Positions 53,828 through 63,781 are shown, counted from the stretch's first letter. The stretch is 64,000 nucleotides of DNA from Pseudomonas zanjanensis (GCF_014268745.2 NZ_JABWRB020000007.1:62001-126000); one strand, 5' to 3'. A program made the numbers and translations. Notes: generated by a model from the letters alone, not told the origin.

Positions 53828-53896
53828 GTGTAGTTTTACTACTCGTCTATACATTCGAAAGGCTGAAACGGCCGACGATTTGTAGTAAAACTACAC
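53828..53896. promoter_or_regulatory. Twin operator sites upstream of aceE
   Basis: TAGTTTTACTA (53831-53841) and TAGTAAAACTA (53883-53893) both fit TNGTNNNACNA, the consensus of FadR-subfamily GntR regulators such as PdhR. Their 15-base surroundings are perfect inverted copies of each other, with centres 52 bases apart (about five helical turns). The rest of 53623-54004 has no gene and holds the divergent glnE/aceE promoters. Confidence 0.6.
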
Positions 53897-54004
53897 GCCG
53901 CCGAAACAACCTTCGGCAATCCAAGAATTTATATCGTCTGCCCACAAGGCCAGTCGCAAACTCAGGCAACCGATTCTGGTAGCCTTTCCGCCCTGGAGCA
54001 AGCC

Positions 54005-56650
54005 ATGCAAGACCTCGATCCCGTCGAAACCCAGGAATGGCTGGACGCCCTGGAATCGGTTCTCGACAAAGAAGGCGAAGACCGTGCTCATTATCTGATG
54101 ACCCGTATGGGCGAACTCGCGACCCGCAGCGGTTCGCAACTGCCCTACGCCATCACCACGCCGTACCGCAACACGATCCCCGTTACCCACGAAGCACGCA
54201 TGCCTGGCGACCTGTTCATGGAACGCCGCATTCGCTCGCTGGTACGCTGGAACGCGTTGGCCATGGTCATGCGTACCAACCTGAAAGATTCTGACCTGGG
54301 CGGTCACATCTCCAGCTTCGCCTCCAGCGCGACGCTGTATGACATCGGCTTCAACTACTTCTTCCAGGCCCCGACCGACGAACACGGCGGCGACCTGATC
54401 TACTTCCAGGGTCACGCATCGCCAGGCGTCTACGCCCGTGCGTTCATGGAAGGCCGCATTACCGAAGACCAGATGAACAACTTCCGCCAGGAAGTGGACG
54501 GCAACGGCCTGTCCTCGTACCCGCACCCTTGGCTGATGCCGGACTTCTGGCAGTTCCCGACCGTTTCCATGGGCCTGGGCCCGATCCAGGCGATCTACCA
54601 GGCACGCTTCATGAAGTACCTGGAAGCCCGTGGCTTCATCCAGCCAGGCAAGCAGAAAGTCTGGTGCTTCATGGGCGACGGCGAGTGCGACGAGCCGGAA
54701 TCCCTGGGCGCAATCTCCCTGGCCGGCCGCGAGAAGCTGGACAACCTGATCTTTGTCATCAACTGCAACCTGCAGCGCCTCGACGGCCCGGTTCGCGGCA
54801 ACGCCAAGATCATCCAGGAACTCGAAGGCGTGTTCCGTGGCGCCCAGTGGAACGTCAACAAAGTCATCTGGGGCCGCTTCTGGGACCCACTGCTGGCCAA
54901 GGACGTCGACGGTATCCTGCAACGTCGCATGGACGAAGTCATCGACGGCGAATACCAGAACTACAAGGCCAAGGACGGCGCGTTCGTCCGCGAGCACTTC
55001 TTCAACTCGCCTGAACTCAAGGCCATGGTCGCCGACCTGTCCGACGACGAGATCTGGAAGCTCAACCGTGGCGGCCACGACCCGTACAAGGTCTACGCGG
55101 CGTACCACCAGGCGGTCAACCACAAAGAACAGCCGACCGTCATCCTGGCCAAGACCATCAAGGGTTATGGCACCGGTGCCGGCGAAGCGAAGAACACCGC
55201 GCACAACACCAAGAAAGTCGATGTCGACAGCCTGAAGTTGTTCCGCGACCGCTTCGATATTCCGGTCAAGGACAGCGAGCTGGAAAACCTGCCGTTCTTC
55301 AAGCCTGAAGAAGGCAGCGCCGAAGCCCGTTACCTGGCCGAGCGCCGTGCCGCACTGGGCGGTTTCGTGCCACAGCGTCGCGCCAAGAGCTTCAGCATCC
55401 CGACCCCGCCACTGGAAACCCTCAAGGCGATCCTGGACGGCTCGGGCGACCGTGAAATCTCCACCACCATGGCCTTCGTGCGGATCCTCGCGCAATTGGT
55501 CAAGGACAAGGAAATCGGCCAGCGCATCGTCCCGATCATCCCGGACGAAGCCCGTACCTTCGGTATGGAAGGCATGTTCCGCCAATTGGGCATCTACTCG
55601 TCCGTCGGCCAGCTCTACGAGCCAGTCGATAAAGACCAGGTGATGTTCTACCGCGAAGACAAGAAGGGCCAGATCCTCGAGGAAGGCATCAACGAAGCGG
55701 GCGCCATGAGCTCCTTCATTGCCGCCGGTACTTCGTACTCCAGCCACAACCAGCCGATGCTGCCGTTCTACATCTTCTACTCGATGTTCGGCTTCCAGCG
55801 TATCGGTGACCTGGCCTGGGCCGCTGGCGACAGCCGTACCCGTGGCTTCCTGATCGGCGGTACCGCCGGCCGTACCACGCTGAACGGTGAAGGCCTGCAG
55901 CACGAAGACGGCCACAGCCACATGCTGGCCGGGACTATCCCGAACTGCCGCACCTATGATCCGACCTACGGCTACGAGCTGGCGGTGATCATCCAGGACG
56001 GCATGAAGAAGATGACCGAAGAGCAACAGGACGTCTTCTACTACATCACCGTGATGAACGAGTCCTACCAGCAGCCAGCCATGCCGGCCGGCGTGGAAGC
56101 AGGCATCGTCAAGGGCATGTACCTGCTCGAGGAAGACACCCGCGAAGCGGCGCACCATGTCCAACTGATGGGCTCCGGCACCATCCTGCGCGAAGTGCGT
56201 GAAGCGGCGAAGATCCTGCGTGAAGAGTTCAACGTCGGTGCCGACGTCTGGAGCGTCACCAGCTTCAACGAACTGCGTCGCGACGGCCTGGCCGTAGAAC
56301 GCAGCAACCGCCTGCACCCTGGCCAGAAGCCAAAGCTGAGCTATGTCGAAGAGTGCCTGAATGGCCGCAAAGGTCCGGTCATCGCCTCCACCGACTACAT
56401 GAAGCTGTTCGCCGAGCAGATCCGCCAGTGGGTGCCTTCCAAGGAATTCAAAGTGCTGGGCACCGACGGTTTCGGCCGTAGCGACAGCCGCAAGAAGCTG
56501 CGTCACTTCTTCGAAGTCGACCGTAAGTTCGTTGTGTTGGCAGCCCTGGAAGCCTTGGCTGACCGTGGCGATATCGAACCTAAAGTGGTGGCCGAAGCCA
56601 TCGCCAAGTTCGGCATCGATCCAGAAAAACGCAACCCACTGGACTGCTGA
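54005..56650 (+). CDS. aceE: Pyruvate dehydrogenase E1 component AceE
   Basis: 881 residues, homodimeric-type E1. Decarboxylates pyruvate with thiamine diphosphate and passes the acetyl group to the lipoyl arms of AceF. ThDP/Mg motif GDGECDEPESLG near residue 220-235 with NLQRLDGPVRGN. ATG 54005 has GGAG 6 bases upstream. Eleven bases separate it from aceF, so they form an operon controlled by the twin operators upstream. The lpd gene is not in the window. Confidence 0.98.
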   Translation: MQDLDPVETQEWLDALESVLDKEGEDRAHYLMTRMGELATRSGSQLPYAITTPYRNTIPVTHEARMPGDLFMERRIRSLVRWNALAMVMRTNLKDSDLGGHISSFASSATLYDIGFNYFFQAPTDEHGGDLIYFQGHASPGVYARAFMEGRITEDQMNNFRQEVDGNGLSSYPHPWLMPDFWQFPTVSMGLGPIQAIYQARFMKYLEARGFIQPGKQKVWCFMGDGECDEPESLGAISLAGREKLDNLIFVINCNLQRLDGPVRGNAKIIQELEGVFRGAQWNVNKVIWGRFWDPLLAKDVDGILQRRMDEVIDGEYQNYKAKDGAFVREHFFNSPELKAMVADLSDDEIWKLNRGGHDPYKVYAAYHQAVNHKEQPTVILAKTIKGYGTGAGEAKNTAHNTKKVDVDSLKLFRDRFDIPVKDSELENLPFFKPEEGSAEARYLAERRAALGGFVPQRRAKSFSIPTPPLETLKAILDGSGDREISTTMAFVRILAQLVKDKEIGQRIVPIIPDEARTFGMEGMFRQLGIYSSVGQLYEPVDKDQVMFYREDKKGQILEEGINEAGAMSSFIAAGTSYSSHNQPMLPFYIFYSMFGFQRIGDLAWAAGDSRTRGFLIGGTAGRTTLNGEGLQHEDGHSHMLAGTIPNCRTYDPTYGYELAVIIQDGMKKMTEEQQDVFYYITVMNESYQQPAMPAGVEAGIVKGMYLLEEDTREAAHHVQLMGSGTILREVREAAKILREEFNVGADVWSVTSFNELRRDGLAVERSNRLHPGQKPKLSYVEECLNGRKGPVIASTDYMKLFAEQIRQWVPSKEFKVLGTDGFGRSDSRKKLRHFFEVDRKFVVLAALEALADRGDIEPKVVAEAIAKFGIDPEKRNPLDC

Positions 56651-56661
56651 GGAGAATTTTC

Positions 56662-58302
56662 GTGAGCGAACTCATTCGCGTACCTGACATCGGCAGCGGT
56701 GAAGGTGAAGTAATTGAACTGTTTGTGAAGGTCGGCGACCGTATCGAAGCCGACCAGAGCATCCTGACGCTTGAATCGGACAAGGCCAGCATGGAAGTGC
56801 CTGCGCCGAAGGCCGGTGTCATCAAGAGCCTGAAAGTGAAGCTGGGCGACCGCTTGAAGGAAGGCGACGAACTGCTGGAGCTGGAAGTCGAGGGCGCCGC
56901 TGCGGCGCCTGAAGCGGCCGCCCCTGCGGCTACCCCGGCAGCGGCTGAAAAGCCTGCCGCCGCGCCGGCTGCCGAAGCGGCTCCCGCGCCCGCTGCGGCG
57001 CCTGCCGCTGCCAGCGTCCAGGATATTCATGTCCCGGACATCGGTTCGTCGGGCAAGGCCAAGATCATCGAAGTGTTGGTCAAGGCTGGCGACACCGTCG
57101 AAGCCGACCAGTCGCTGATCACCCTGGAATCCGACAAGGCCAGCATGGAAATCCCATCGCCGGCCGCCGGTGTGGTGGAAAGCGTCGAGGTCAAGCTGGA
57201 CGACGAAGTCGGCACCGGTGACCTGATCCTGAAGCTGAAAGTAGCCGGCGCCTCGGCACCTGCCGCGCCTGCCCCGGCCGCTGCGCCAGCCGCCAAGGCT
57301 GAAGCCGCTCCAGCACCAGCCGCCGCGCCTGCGGCCAAGGCTGAAGCAGCCCCTGCTCCTGTCGCCGCTGCGCCTGCGCCTAGCGGTGCCAAGGTGCATG
57401 CCGGCCCCGCGGTGCGTCAGTTGGCCCGTGAATTCGGTGTCGAGCTGTCCGCCGTAGGCCCGAGCGGCCCTCACGGTCGCGTGCTCAAGGAAGACGTGCA
57501 AGCCTACGTCAAGGCCATGATGCAGAAGGCCAAGAACGCACCGGCCGAAGGCGCCACCGGCGGCGCGGGCATCCCGCCGATCCCGGCGGTGGACTTCAGC
57601 CGCTTCGGCGAAACCGAAGAAGTGGCCATGACTCGCCTGATGCAGATCGGCGCGTCGAGCCTGCACCGCAGCTGGCTGAACATCCCGCACGTGACTCAAT
57701 TCGACCAGGCCGATATCACCGAGCTGGAAGCTTTCCGCGTCGCGCAGAAAGCCGTGGCGGAAAAGGCCGGCGTGAAGCTGACCGTGCTGCCACTGCTGCT
57801 CAAGGCCTGTGCACACCTGCTCAAGGAACTGCCGGATTTCAACGCCTCCCTGGCCCCAAGCGGCAAGGCTGTGATCCGCAAGAAATACGTGCACATCGGC
57901 TTTGCCGTCGACACCCCGGAAGGCCTGCTGGTACCGGTCATCCGCAACGTCGACCAGAAGAGCCTGCTGCAACTGGCTGGCGAAGCCGCTGCCCTGGCCG
58001 AAAAAGCCCGGAACAAGAAGCTCACCGCCGACGACATGCAGGGCGCCTGCTTCACCATCTCCAGCCTCGGCCACATTGGCGGCACCGGCTTCACGCCGAT
58101 CGTCAACGCGCCGGAAGTGGCGATCCTGGGCGTCTCCAAGGCCACCATCCAGCCAGTCTGGGACGGTAAAGCCTTCCAGCCGAAGCTGATGCTGCCACTG
58201 TCGCTGTCCTACGATCACCGAGTGATCAATGGCGCCGCCGCCGCACGCTTCACCAAGCGTCTGAGCGACTTGCTGGGCGACATCCGCACCATCCTGCTGT
58301 AA
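56662..58302 (+). CDS. aceF: Dihydrolipoamide acetyltransferase AceF (PDH E2)
   Basis: 546 residues from GTG 56662 with GAGGAGAA upstream. Two lipoyl domains (ESDKASMEVP with Lys near 41, and ESDKASMEIP near 160) joined by long Ala/Pro linkers, a peripheral-subunit-binding domain (AVRQLAREFGVELS), and the catalytic domain ending with SYDHRVINGAAAARF (His near 519). The Asp usual four residues after the His is Asn, as in A. vinelandii E2p. It forms the core of the PDH complex and carries acetyl groups to CoA. Confidence 0.97.
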   Translation: MSELIRVPDIGSGEGEVIELFVKVGDRIEADQSILTLESDKASMEVPAPKAGVIKSLKVKLGDRLKEGDELLELEVEGAAAAPEAAAPAATPAAAEKPAAAPAAEAAPAPAAAPAAASVQDIHVPDIGSSGKAKIIEVLVKAGDTVEADQSLITLESDKASMEIPSPAAGVVESVEVKLDDEVGTGDLILKLKVAGASAPAAPAPAAAPAAKAEAAPAPAAAPAAKAEAAPAPVAAAPAPSGAKVHAGPAVRQLAREFGVELSAVGPSGPHGRVLKEDVQAYVKAMMQKAKNAPAEGATGGAGIPPIPAVDFSRFGETEEVAMTRLMQIGASSLHRSWLNIPHVTQFDQADITELEAFRVAQKAVAEKAGVKLTVLPLLLKACAHLLKELPDFNASLAPSGKAVIRKKYVHIGFAVDTPEGLLVPVIRNVDQKSLLQLAGEAAALAEKARNKKLTADDMQGACFTISSLGHIGGTGFTPIVNAPEVAILGVSKATIQPVWDGKAFQPKLMLPLSLSYDHRVINGAAAARFTKRLSDLLGDIRTILL

Positions 58303-58310
58303 CACCGGGC

Positions 58311-58330
58311 GGCCCTCCCTTGGGAGGGCC
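58311..58330. other. GC-rich palindrome after aceF
   Basis: GGCCCTCCC-TT-GGGAGGGCC immediately downstream of the stop codon; no T-run follows. It may protect the 3' end or act with the terminator at 58371. Confidence 0.6.
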
Positions 58331-58370
58331 ATTCGGCGCACCGTTTCCGAGCGCCACGCTCGTACCTCAA

Positions 58371-58397
58371 CCCCGTCCGTTTGGCGGGGCTTTTTTT
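58371..58397 (+). terminator. Terminator of the aceEF operon
   Basis: CCCCGTC / GGCGGGG stem followed by seven T, 69 bases after the aceF stop. Confidence 0.85.
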
Positions 58398-58414
58398 GCC
58401 TGGAATTCAGACCT

Positions 58415-58597
58415 GTGGGAGCGGGCTTGGTGGGAGCAAGGCTTGCCCGCGATGAAAACACCGCGGTCTCTTGAGTGCTGCGGTGCCTGGATCGCGAGCA
58501 AGCTTTGCTCCCACCAGGCTCGCTCCCACAATGGATTTGTGGCGCTGCACCTTAACTTGAAACCACCCCCCCCTGTGGGAGCGAGCCTGCTCGCGAT
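58415..58597. repeat. REP cluster with a REPIN nested inside a REP
   Basis: A REP start (GTGGGAGCGGGCTTG, 58415-58429) is interrupted by a complete REP pair (58430 to about 58515), after which AGGCTCGCTCCCAC (58516-58529) completes a REP end. A further REP lies at 58575-58597. The rest of 58303-58745 has no gene. Confidence 0.75.
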
Positions 58598-58745
58598 GGC
58601 GGTAGGTCAGGCGACGCGGTAATTTCCTACCGCCCAAGTTTTAAATGACTACGCCCCCTGTAGTCATTCCCCACAACCCACGCCCCCTTCCCTATCGATA
58701 TTTATCGCCCACCGAGCTTTAGCATCGAACCGCCAAGGCACCTTG

Positions 58746-60173
58746 ATGGGTGCCCCATTAAAACTTCGAATGGATTCGAATATGTTCAAACCTACCGTCG
58801 GCCCGATTGTCGGGCACACGACCACGGACCATGCCCGGATATTCCTGCGCGGTGATCATGGCAACAGCCAGGTATTTGCCGGCATTCGCCACCGACGCCG
58901 AGGGGACACAGGCTGGTCGATAGGGCAATTTGTCCAACTGAAGGCCTACCGCGACATGTCCGATATCATCGTGTTGAAAGGTCTTCAACCCGACACCGCC
59001 TACGAATACCAGGCCGGCTGGTTCAGCCCCCTGAGCCCGACCCACACCGTGGAAACCATCCAGGAACTGCCCTTGCAATGGCCCAGGAACACCTATTGCT
59101 TGCGCACGCCGACCGATAAAACCGATGCGCCGCGGACTTATATCGTGGGCTCGTGTCGCTACTTGCGGATCGTCGCCAATACCCCGCTGCTACCCGCGCT
59201 CGGGGATCGCACCTTTGCCGGCATCAATCGTGTCGTCGAACAAGCCGACCCGCCGATCAGCGCGGTAGTGATGACCGGCGACCAGGTTTACCTCGATGAC
59301 CTGAATGTCATCGGCCCGGACCGAACCTATGAAAACATCCTCTTCAGATACCGAACGGTATTTGCCCAGCCGCAGATCCGCAAGCTGATGGCTGGCACCC
59401 CGACCTACATGATCCTTGACGACCATGAAATCGAAGACAACTGGCCCGCCAGGAGAACCGCCCAGGACGACCTCCTGTATGCCAATGCCATGAGCGCTTA
59501 TCGGCTTTACCAGGCCAGCCACGGACCCGTCCATGAACTGTCGGGCGACGGAACATTGAACAGGGCGTTGACCCGCTACTGGTACACCTTTGCCCACGGG
59601 GATATCCATTGGTTCGTTACCGACAGCCGGACGCAACGCAACCTGTCGGCGGACGACCGGCGCATCCTCGACCAGGAACAGGAACAGGCCCTGCTTGAAT
59701 GGCTTGTCAGCAGCCCCGCCCGGGTCAAGCTCGTCGTCACCAGTGTGATGTTTTTCCCTGACCACAAGCGCAATGACGGCGATGCCTGGCAGGCGTTTCC
59801 GGCACAACGGCTGCGACTGCTGGACAGCATCCGTCGCCAGCGGATCAAAAACGTAGTGTTCATTTCGGGTGACGTCCACGGTTCCATGACCAGCCGGCTG
59901 CGGCACAGCGAGGATCCTGATTTCGAGGTCAACACCGTCGTTTCCTCGCCGTTCTACAACAGCAAACTGCTGCCTTTTGCAAAAGCCGCGGATTTTATTT
60001 TCCATCGGCCCATGGCCCGCACGGACAGCGGTGAGTACCGCTATGAACTGACCAGCGAAGTGGTGAGCCAGGACAACTTCGCCCGCCTGCAGGTCACGGC
60101 GCAGAGCCTCCAAGTCACCTTCCACGACCGTGACGGCAGGCCCTTGCAGACGGTCGATATCCCGCTGCGATGA
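58746..60173 (+). CDS. PhoD-like alkaline phosphatase family protein
   Basis: 475 residues from ATG 58746 (AAGG 7 bases upstream); ATGs at 58770 and 58782 (MFKPTVGPIVGH) are equally possible. N-terminal Fn3-like part (YEYQAGWFSP) then the metallophosphatase part: VGSCRYLRIV, VVMTGDQVYLDDL, MILDDHEIEDNWP and ISGDVHGSM. No signal peptide is visible, unlike secreted PhoD (Tat-exported) enzymes, so it is probably cytoplasmic or uses another route. It likely hydrolyses phosphodiesters or phosphomonoesters. Confidence 0.82.
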   Translation: MGAPLKLRMDSNMFKPTVGPIVGHTTTDHARIFLRGDHGNSQVFAGIRHRRRGDTGWSIGQFVQLKAYRDMSDIIVLKGLQPDTAYEYQAGWFSPLSPTHTVETIQELPLQWPRNTYCLRTPTDKTDAPRTYIVGSCRYLRIVANTPLLPALGDRTFAGINRVVEQADPPISAVVMTGDQVYLDDLNVIGPDRTYENILFRYRTVFAQPQIRKLMAGTPTYMILDDHEIEDNWPARRTAQDDLLYANAMSAYRLYQASHGPVHELSGDGTLNRALTRYWYTFAHGDIHWFVTDSRTQRNLSADDRRILDQEQEQALLEWLVSSPARVKLVVTSVMFFPDHKRNDGDAWQAFPAQRLRLLDSIRRQRIKNVVFISGDVHGSMTSRLRHSEDPDFEVNTVVSSPFYNSKLLPFAKAADFIFHRPMARTDSGEYRYELTSEVVSQDNFARLQVTAQSLQVTFHDRDGRPLQTVDIPLR

Positions 60174-60355
60174 ACTTCCATGCCCTCTGATCGGCTGGCG
60201 ACTGGAGAAATCCCGTTGTCGGCCGATAAAAGGTTTATAGCACTTGGCCTTCATCTCTCTTGTCAGCCAGTGCCGCAATGATGCAACCTTGCGCCAATCC
60301 GTAATAACGAGGGCGTCAGCCCGGCGCGATCAGCATTTTCGAAGCGAGTTTCCCC

Positions 60356-63049
60356 ATGAAAAGCCAACCCGATGCCGCCAGCCGTATGGCGGCCGAGGTA
60401 GTGACGCAGTTACCGGTGCCCGCGCGGCTCGGTATGCTGCGTTTCGAACGGCTGAATGAAGCTAGCTGGGCGCTGTTGTTCCTCGACCCCAATTGCGAGC
60501 GACACTTCGGCCTGCCGGCGGTAGAGCTGTGCTCGCTGGTCAGTTCGCCCTACGCCAGCCTGATGGAACCCGAAGCGCGCTATCAACTGCATGACGCCAT
60601 CCAGCAGCAGTTGGCCCAGGCCGCGCATTACCAGATTCGCTACACGCTCCACACCGCCAAGGGGCCGATGAACGTGCTGGAGACGGGCGAAGCCTATAAA
60701 CAGCACAATCGCCACCTGCTGCGCGGCTACCTGCTGGTGGTGGACAATTTGCTGCAAAGCGAACCCTCCATGCCGGCCCTGGACCTGGAAACCCAGAACT
60801 CGCGCCTGCAGATCGCCCTGGAACTGAACCAGCGCGCCCAGCAAGAGCAGCTCCAGCATCTGGACCGCGTACGCGCCCAACAGGACCTGATCCTGCTGCT
60901 GACCCGCCAACGCTACAGCGCCAACAATTCCCTGCTCGAAGCGGCCGAACTCATCACTCGCAGCGCCTGCGACATCTACCAGATCGATTGCGCCAGTATC
61001 TGGAACCTCGACGATGGCAAGCTGGTGCCGATTTCCGCCTATAACCGCGCATCCCAGGAATATTTCCTGCCAGCGGTGATCGACGCCAACGAGTTTCCCG
61101 ACTACATGGAGGCGCTGCAGACCTGCCGCGCCATCGACGCCCACAATGCGATGCGCGACCCGCGTACCCGGGAAATGGCCGGGAACCTGCGCGCTCGCGA
61201 CGTCAACGCCATTCTAGACGCCAGCGTGCGTATCGACGGCCAAGTGGTGGGCGTGCTGTGCCTGGAACAAGTGGGCGCCACCCGCGCCTGGCAGTCGGAT
61301 GAGATCGCCTTTGCCGGCGAGCTGGCGGACCAGTTCGCCCAAGTCATCAACAACCACAACCGACGCACCGCCACCAGCGCCCTGCACCTGTTCCAGCGGG
61401 CCGTGGAGCAGAGCGCCAACGCGTTCCTGCTGGTCAATTGCGACGGCGTGGTGGAGTACGTCAACCCAAGCTTCACCGCAATCACCCAGTACACCACCGA
61501 GGAAGTCCACGGCCAGCGCCTCTCGGAACTGCCGGCCCTGGAAAACCTCAGCGAACTGCTGTTCGATGCGCCCTCGGCACTGGCCCAGAGCAACAGCTGG
61601 CAGGGTGAGTTCAAGAGCCGGCGCAAGAACCTGGAGCCCTACTGGGGCCAGTTGTCGATTTCCAAGGTCTACGGCGACAACCGCGAGTTGACCCACTATA
61701 TCGGCATCTACGAAGACATCACCCAGACCAAGCTGGCCCAGCAGCGCATCGAGCGCCTGGCGTACACCGACAACCTGACCAACCTGGGCAACCGCCCGGC
61801 GTTCATCCGCAACCTCGATGAACGCTTCGCCCGGGACAGTGACTCGCCCATCAGCCTGCTGCTGGTGGACATCGACAATTTCAAGCGCATCAACGACAGT
61901 CTCGGCCACCAGACCGGCGACAAACTGTTGATCAGCCTGGCCCGGCGCCTGCGCAACAGCTTGAGTCCCAGTGGCAGCCTGGCGCGCTTCGCCAGTAACG
62001 AATTCGCGGTGCTGCTGGACGACACCGATCTGGAGGCCGGGCAGCAGATCGCCAGCCAGTTGCTGATGACCCTCGACAAACCGATGTTCGTCGACAACCA
62101 GTTGATCAGCGTGACCGGCTCCGTGGGCCTCGCCTGCGCGCCGCTGCACGGTCGCGACCCGCAGCCCCTGATGCGCAATGCCGGCCTCGCCCTGCACAAG
62201 GCCAAGGCCAACGGCAAGCACCAGGTCCAAGTGTTCACCGAAGCACTGAATGCCGAGGCCAGCTACAAGCTGTTCGTGGAAAACAACCTGCGACGTGCCT
62301 TGACCCAGAACGAACTGGATGTCTTCTACCAGCCCAAGCTGTGCCTGCGCAGCGGCCGCCTGCTGGGCATGGAAGCGCTGCTGCGCTGGAACCATCCGGA
62401 AAAGGGCATGATCCGCCCGGACCAGTTCATCAGCGTGGCCGAAGAAACCGGCCTGATCATCCCCATTGGCAAATGGATCGCCCGCCAGGCCTGCCGGATG
62501 AGCAAACAACTGACCGCCGCCGGCCTGGGTAACCTGCAAGTGGCGATCAACTTGTCACCCAAGCAGTTCTCCGACCCGGACCTGGTCGCCTCCATCGCCA
62601 GCATCCTCAAGGAGGAACAACTGCCGGCGCGGCTGCTGGAGCTGGAGCTTACCGAAGGCCTGCTGCTGGAAGCCACCGAAGACACCCACTTGCAGCTCGA
62701 CCAGCTCAAGCGCCTGGGCCTGACCCTGGCCATGGACGACTTCGGCACCGGTTATTCGTCCCTCAGCTACCTGAAGAAATTCCCGATCGACATCATCAAG
62801 ATCGATCGCAGCTTCATCCATGAGATCCCCGACAACCAGGACGACATGGAAATCACCTCGGCGGTGATCGCCATGGCCCACAACCTGAAACTCAAGGTCG
62901 TGGCCGAAGGCATCGAAACCGCCCAGCAACTGACGTTCCTGCGGCGTCATCGTTGCGACGTCGGCCAGGGCTACCTGTTCGACCGGCCAATCCCTGGCGC
63001 GGAGCTGATCGAAAAGCTCAAGCGCTACCCGCGCGGGCCTCTGGTCTGA
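60356..63049 (+). CDS. dipA: Cyclic-di-GMP phosphodiesterase DipA
   Basis: 897 residues, close to P. aeruginosa DipA (about 900) and at the same place before msrA. Layout: N-terminal PAS-like region (20-130), GAF domain (about 185-335), PAS domain (345-455), GGDEF domain (465-625) and EAL domain (635-885). The GGDEF motif is degenerate (FASNEF at 545-550), so no cyclase activity is expected; the EAL domain keeps EALLRW at 673-678 and DDFGTGYSS. DipA lowers c-di-GMP and promotes dispersal and motility. No membrane segment is seen. Confidence 0.93.
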   Translation: MKSQPDAASRMAAEVVTQLPVPARLGMLRFERLNEASWALLFLDPNCERHFGLPAVELCSLVSSPYASLMEPEARYQLHDAIQQQLAQAAHYQIRYTLHTAKGPMNVLETGEAYKQHNRHLLRGYLLVVDNLLQSEPSMPALDLETQNSRLQIALELNQRAQQEQLQHLDRVRAQQDLILLLTRQRYSANNSLLEAAELITRSACDIYQIDCASIWNLDDGKLVPISAYNRASQEYFLPAVIDANEFPDYMEALQTCRAIDAHNAMRDPRTREMAGNLRARDVNAILDASVRIDGQVVGVLCLEQVGATRAWQSDEIAFAGELADQFAQVINNHNRRTATSALHLFQRAVEQSANAFLLVNCDGVVEYVNPSFTAITQYTTEEVHGQRLSELPALENLSELLFDAPSALAQSNSWQGEFKSRRKNLEPYWGQLSISKVYGDNRELTHYIGIYEDITQTKLAQQRIERLAYTDNLTNLGNRPAFIRNLDERFARDSDSPISLLLVDIDNFKRINDSLGHQTGDKLLISLARRLRNSLSPSGSLARFASNEFAVLLDDTDLEAGQQIASQLLMTLDKPMFVDNQLISVTGSVGLACAPLHGRDPQPLMRNAGLALHKAKANGKHQVQVFTEALNAEASYKLFVENNLRRALTQNELDVFYQPKLCLRSGRLLGMEALLRWNHPEKGMIRPDQFISVAEETGLIIPIGKWIARQACRMSKQLTAAGLGNLQVAINLSPKQFSDPDLVASIASILKEEQLPARLLELELTEGLLLEATEDTHLQLDQLKRLGLTLAMDDFGTGYSSLSYLKKFPIDIIKIDRSFIHEIPDNQDDMEITSAVIAMAHNLKLKVVAEGIETAQQLTFLRRHRCDVGQGYLFDRPIPGAELIEKLKRYPRGPLV

Positions 63050-63133
63050 CAGCTGCGTATAGCTTGCGGCGGCTTTTCTGAGGCACACTGACGGTCTATT
63101 TCGCTCAACTCCATCTGACTGAGAGGACTGATC

Positions 63134-63781
63134 ATGGTCTTGCGCTCGGAAATCCTGGTGAATAAAAACGTGCTTCCTACTCCTGATCAAGCTCTGCCTG
63201 GCCGTGAAACCCCGATGACCGTGCCGGAAAAACACTTCGTCCACGACGCGCCCCTGCTGGGCCCGTTTGCCATGGACGTAGACTTCGCAATCTTCGGCCT
63301 CGGTTGCTTCTGGGGCGCAGAGCGCAAGTTCTGGCAGCGTGAAGGCGTGGTCAGTACCGCGGTGGGTTACGCCGGCGGTTTCACGCCGAACCCGACGTAT
63401 GAAGAGGTCTGCTCGGGCCTTACCGGCCACAGCGAAGTGGTGCTGGTGGTCTACGAGCCAGCGAAAGTCAGCTACGAAGAGCTGCTGAAGATGTTCTGGG
63501 AACTGCACAACCCGACCCAGGGCATGCGCCAGGGGAACGACATCGGCACCCAGTACCGTTCGGTGATCTATGCCACGAACCCGGCTCAACTGGCAGCGGC
63601 CAGACACAGCGAGCAAGTCTTCCAGGCTGAGCTGACCAAGGCCGGCAAAGGCACCATCACCACCGAAATCGAAGAAGCGCCGACGTTCTACTTCGCCGAG
63701 GCCTATCACCAGCAATACCTGGCGAAGAACCCTGAAGGCTATTGCGGGATCGGCGGCACCGGCGTGACCTGCCCGATCTGA
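63134..63781 (+). CDS. msrA: Peptide methionine sulfoxide reductase MsrA
   Basis: 215 residues. Repairs methionine-S-sulfoxide in proteins using thioredoxin. Catalytic GCFWGAERKFW (Cys near 57), and recycling Cys in GYCGIGGTGVTCPI at the C-terminus. N-terminal extension of about 45 residues as in Pseudomonas MsrA. It is 84 bases after dipA on the same strand; a shared transcript is possible. Confidence 0.96.
   Translation: MVLRSEILVNKNVLPTPDQALPGRETPMTVPEKHFVHDAPLLGPFAMDVDFAIFGLGCFWGAERKFWQREGVVSTAVGYAGGFTPNPTYEEVCSGLTGHSEVVLVVYEPAKVSYEELLKMFWELHNPTQGMRQGNDIGTQYRSVIYATNPAQLAAARHSEQVFQAELTKAGKGTITTEIEEAPTFYFAEAYHQQYLAKNPEGYCGIGGTGVTCPI

Noticed and set aside
53891..56506. 871-residue open frame antisense to aceE
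   Set aside because: Shadow of aceE, whose frame carries all E1 motifs.
58311..58330. Rho-independent terminator right after aceF
   Set aside because: The palindrome has no T-run; the hairpin at 58371-58397 with seven T is the better terminator.
56503..58461. 652-residue Gly/Arg-rich antisense frame over aceF
   Set aside because: Produced by the Ala/Pro linkers of aceF read backwards.
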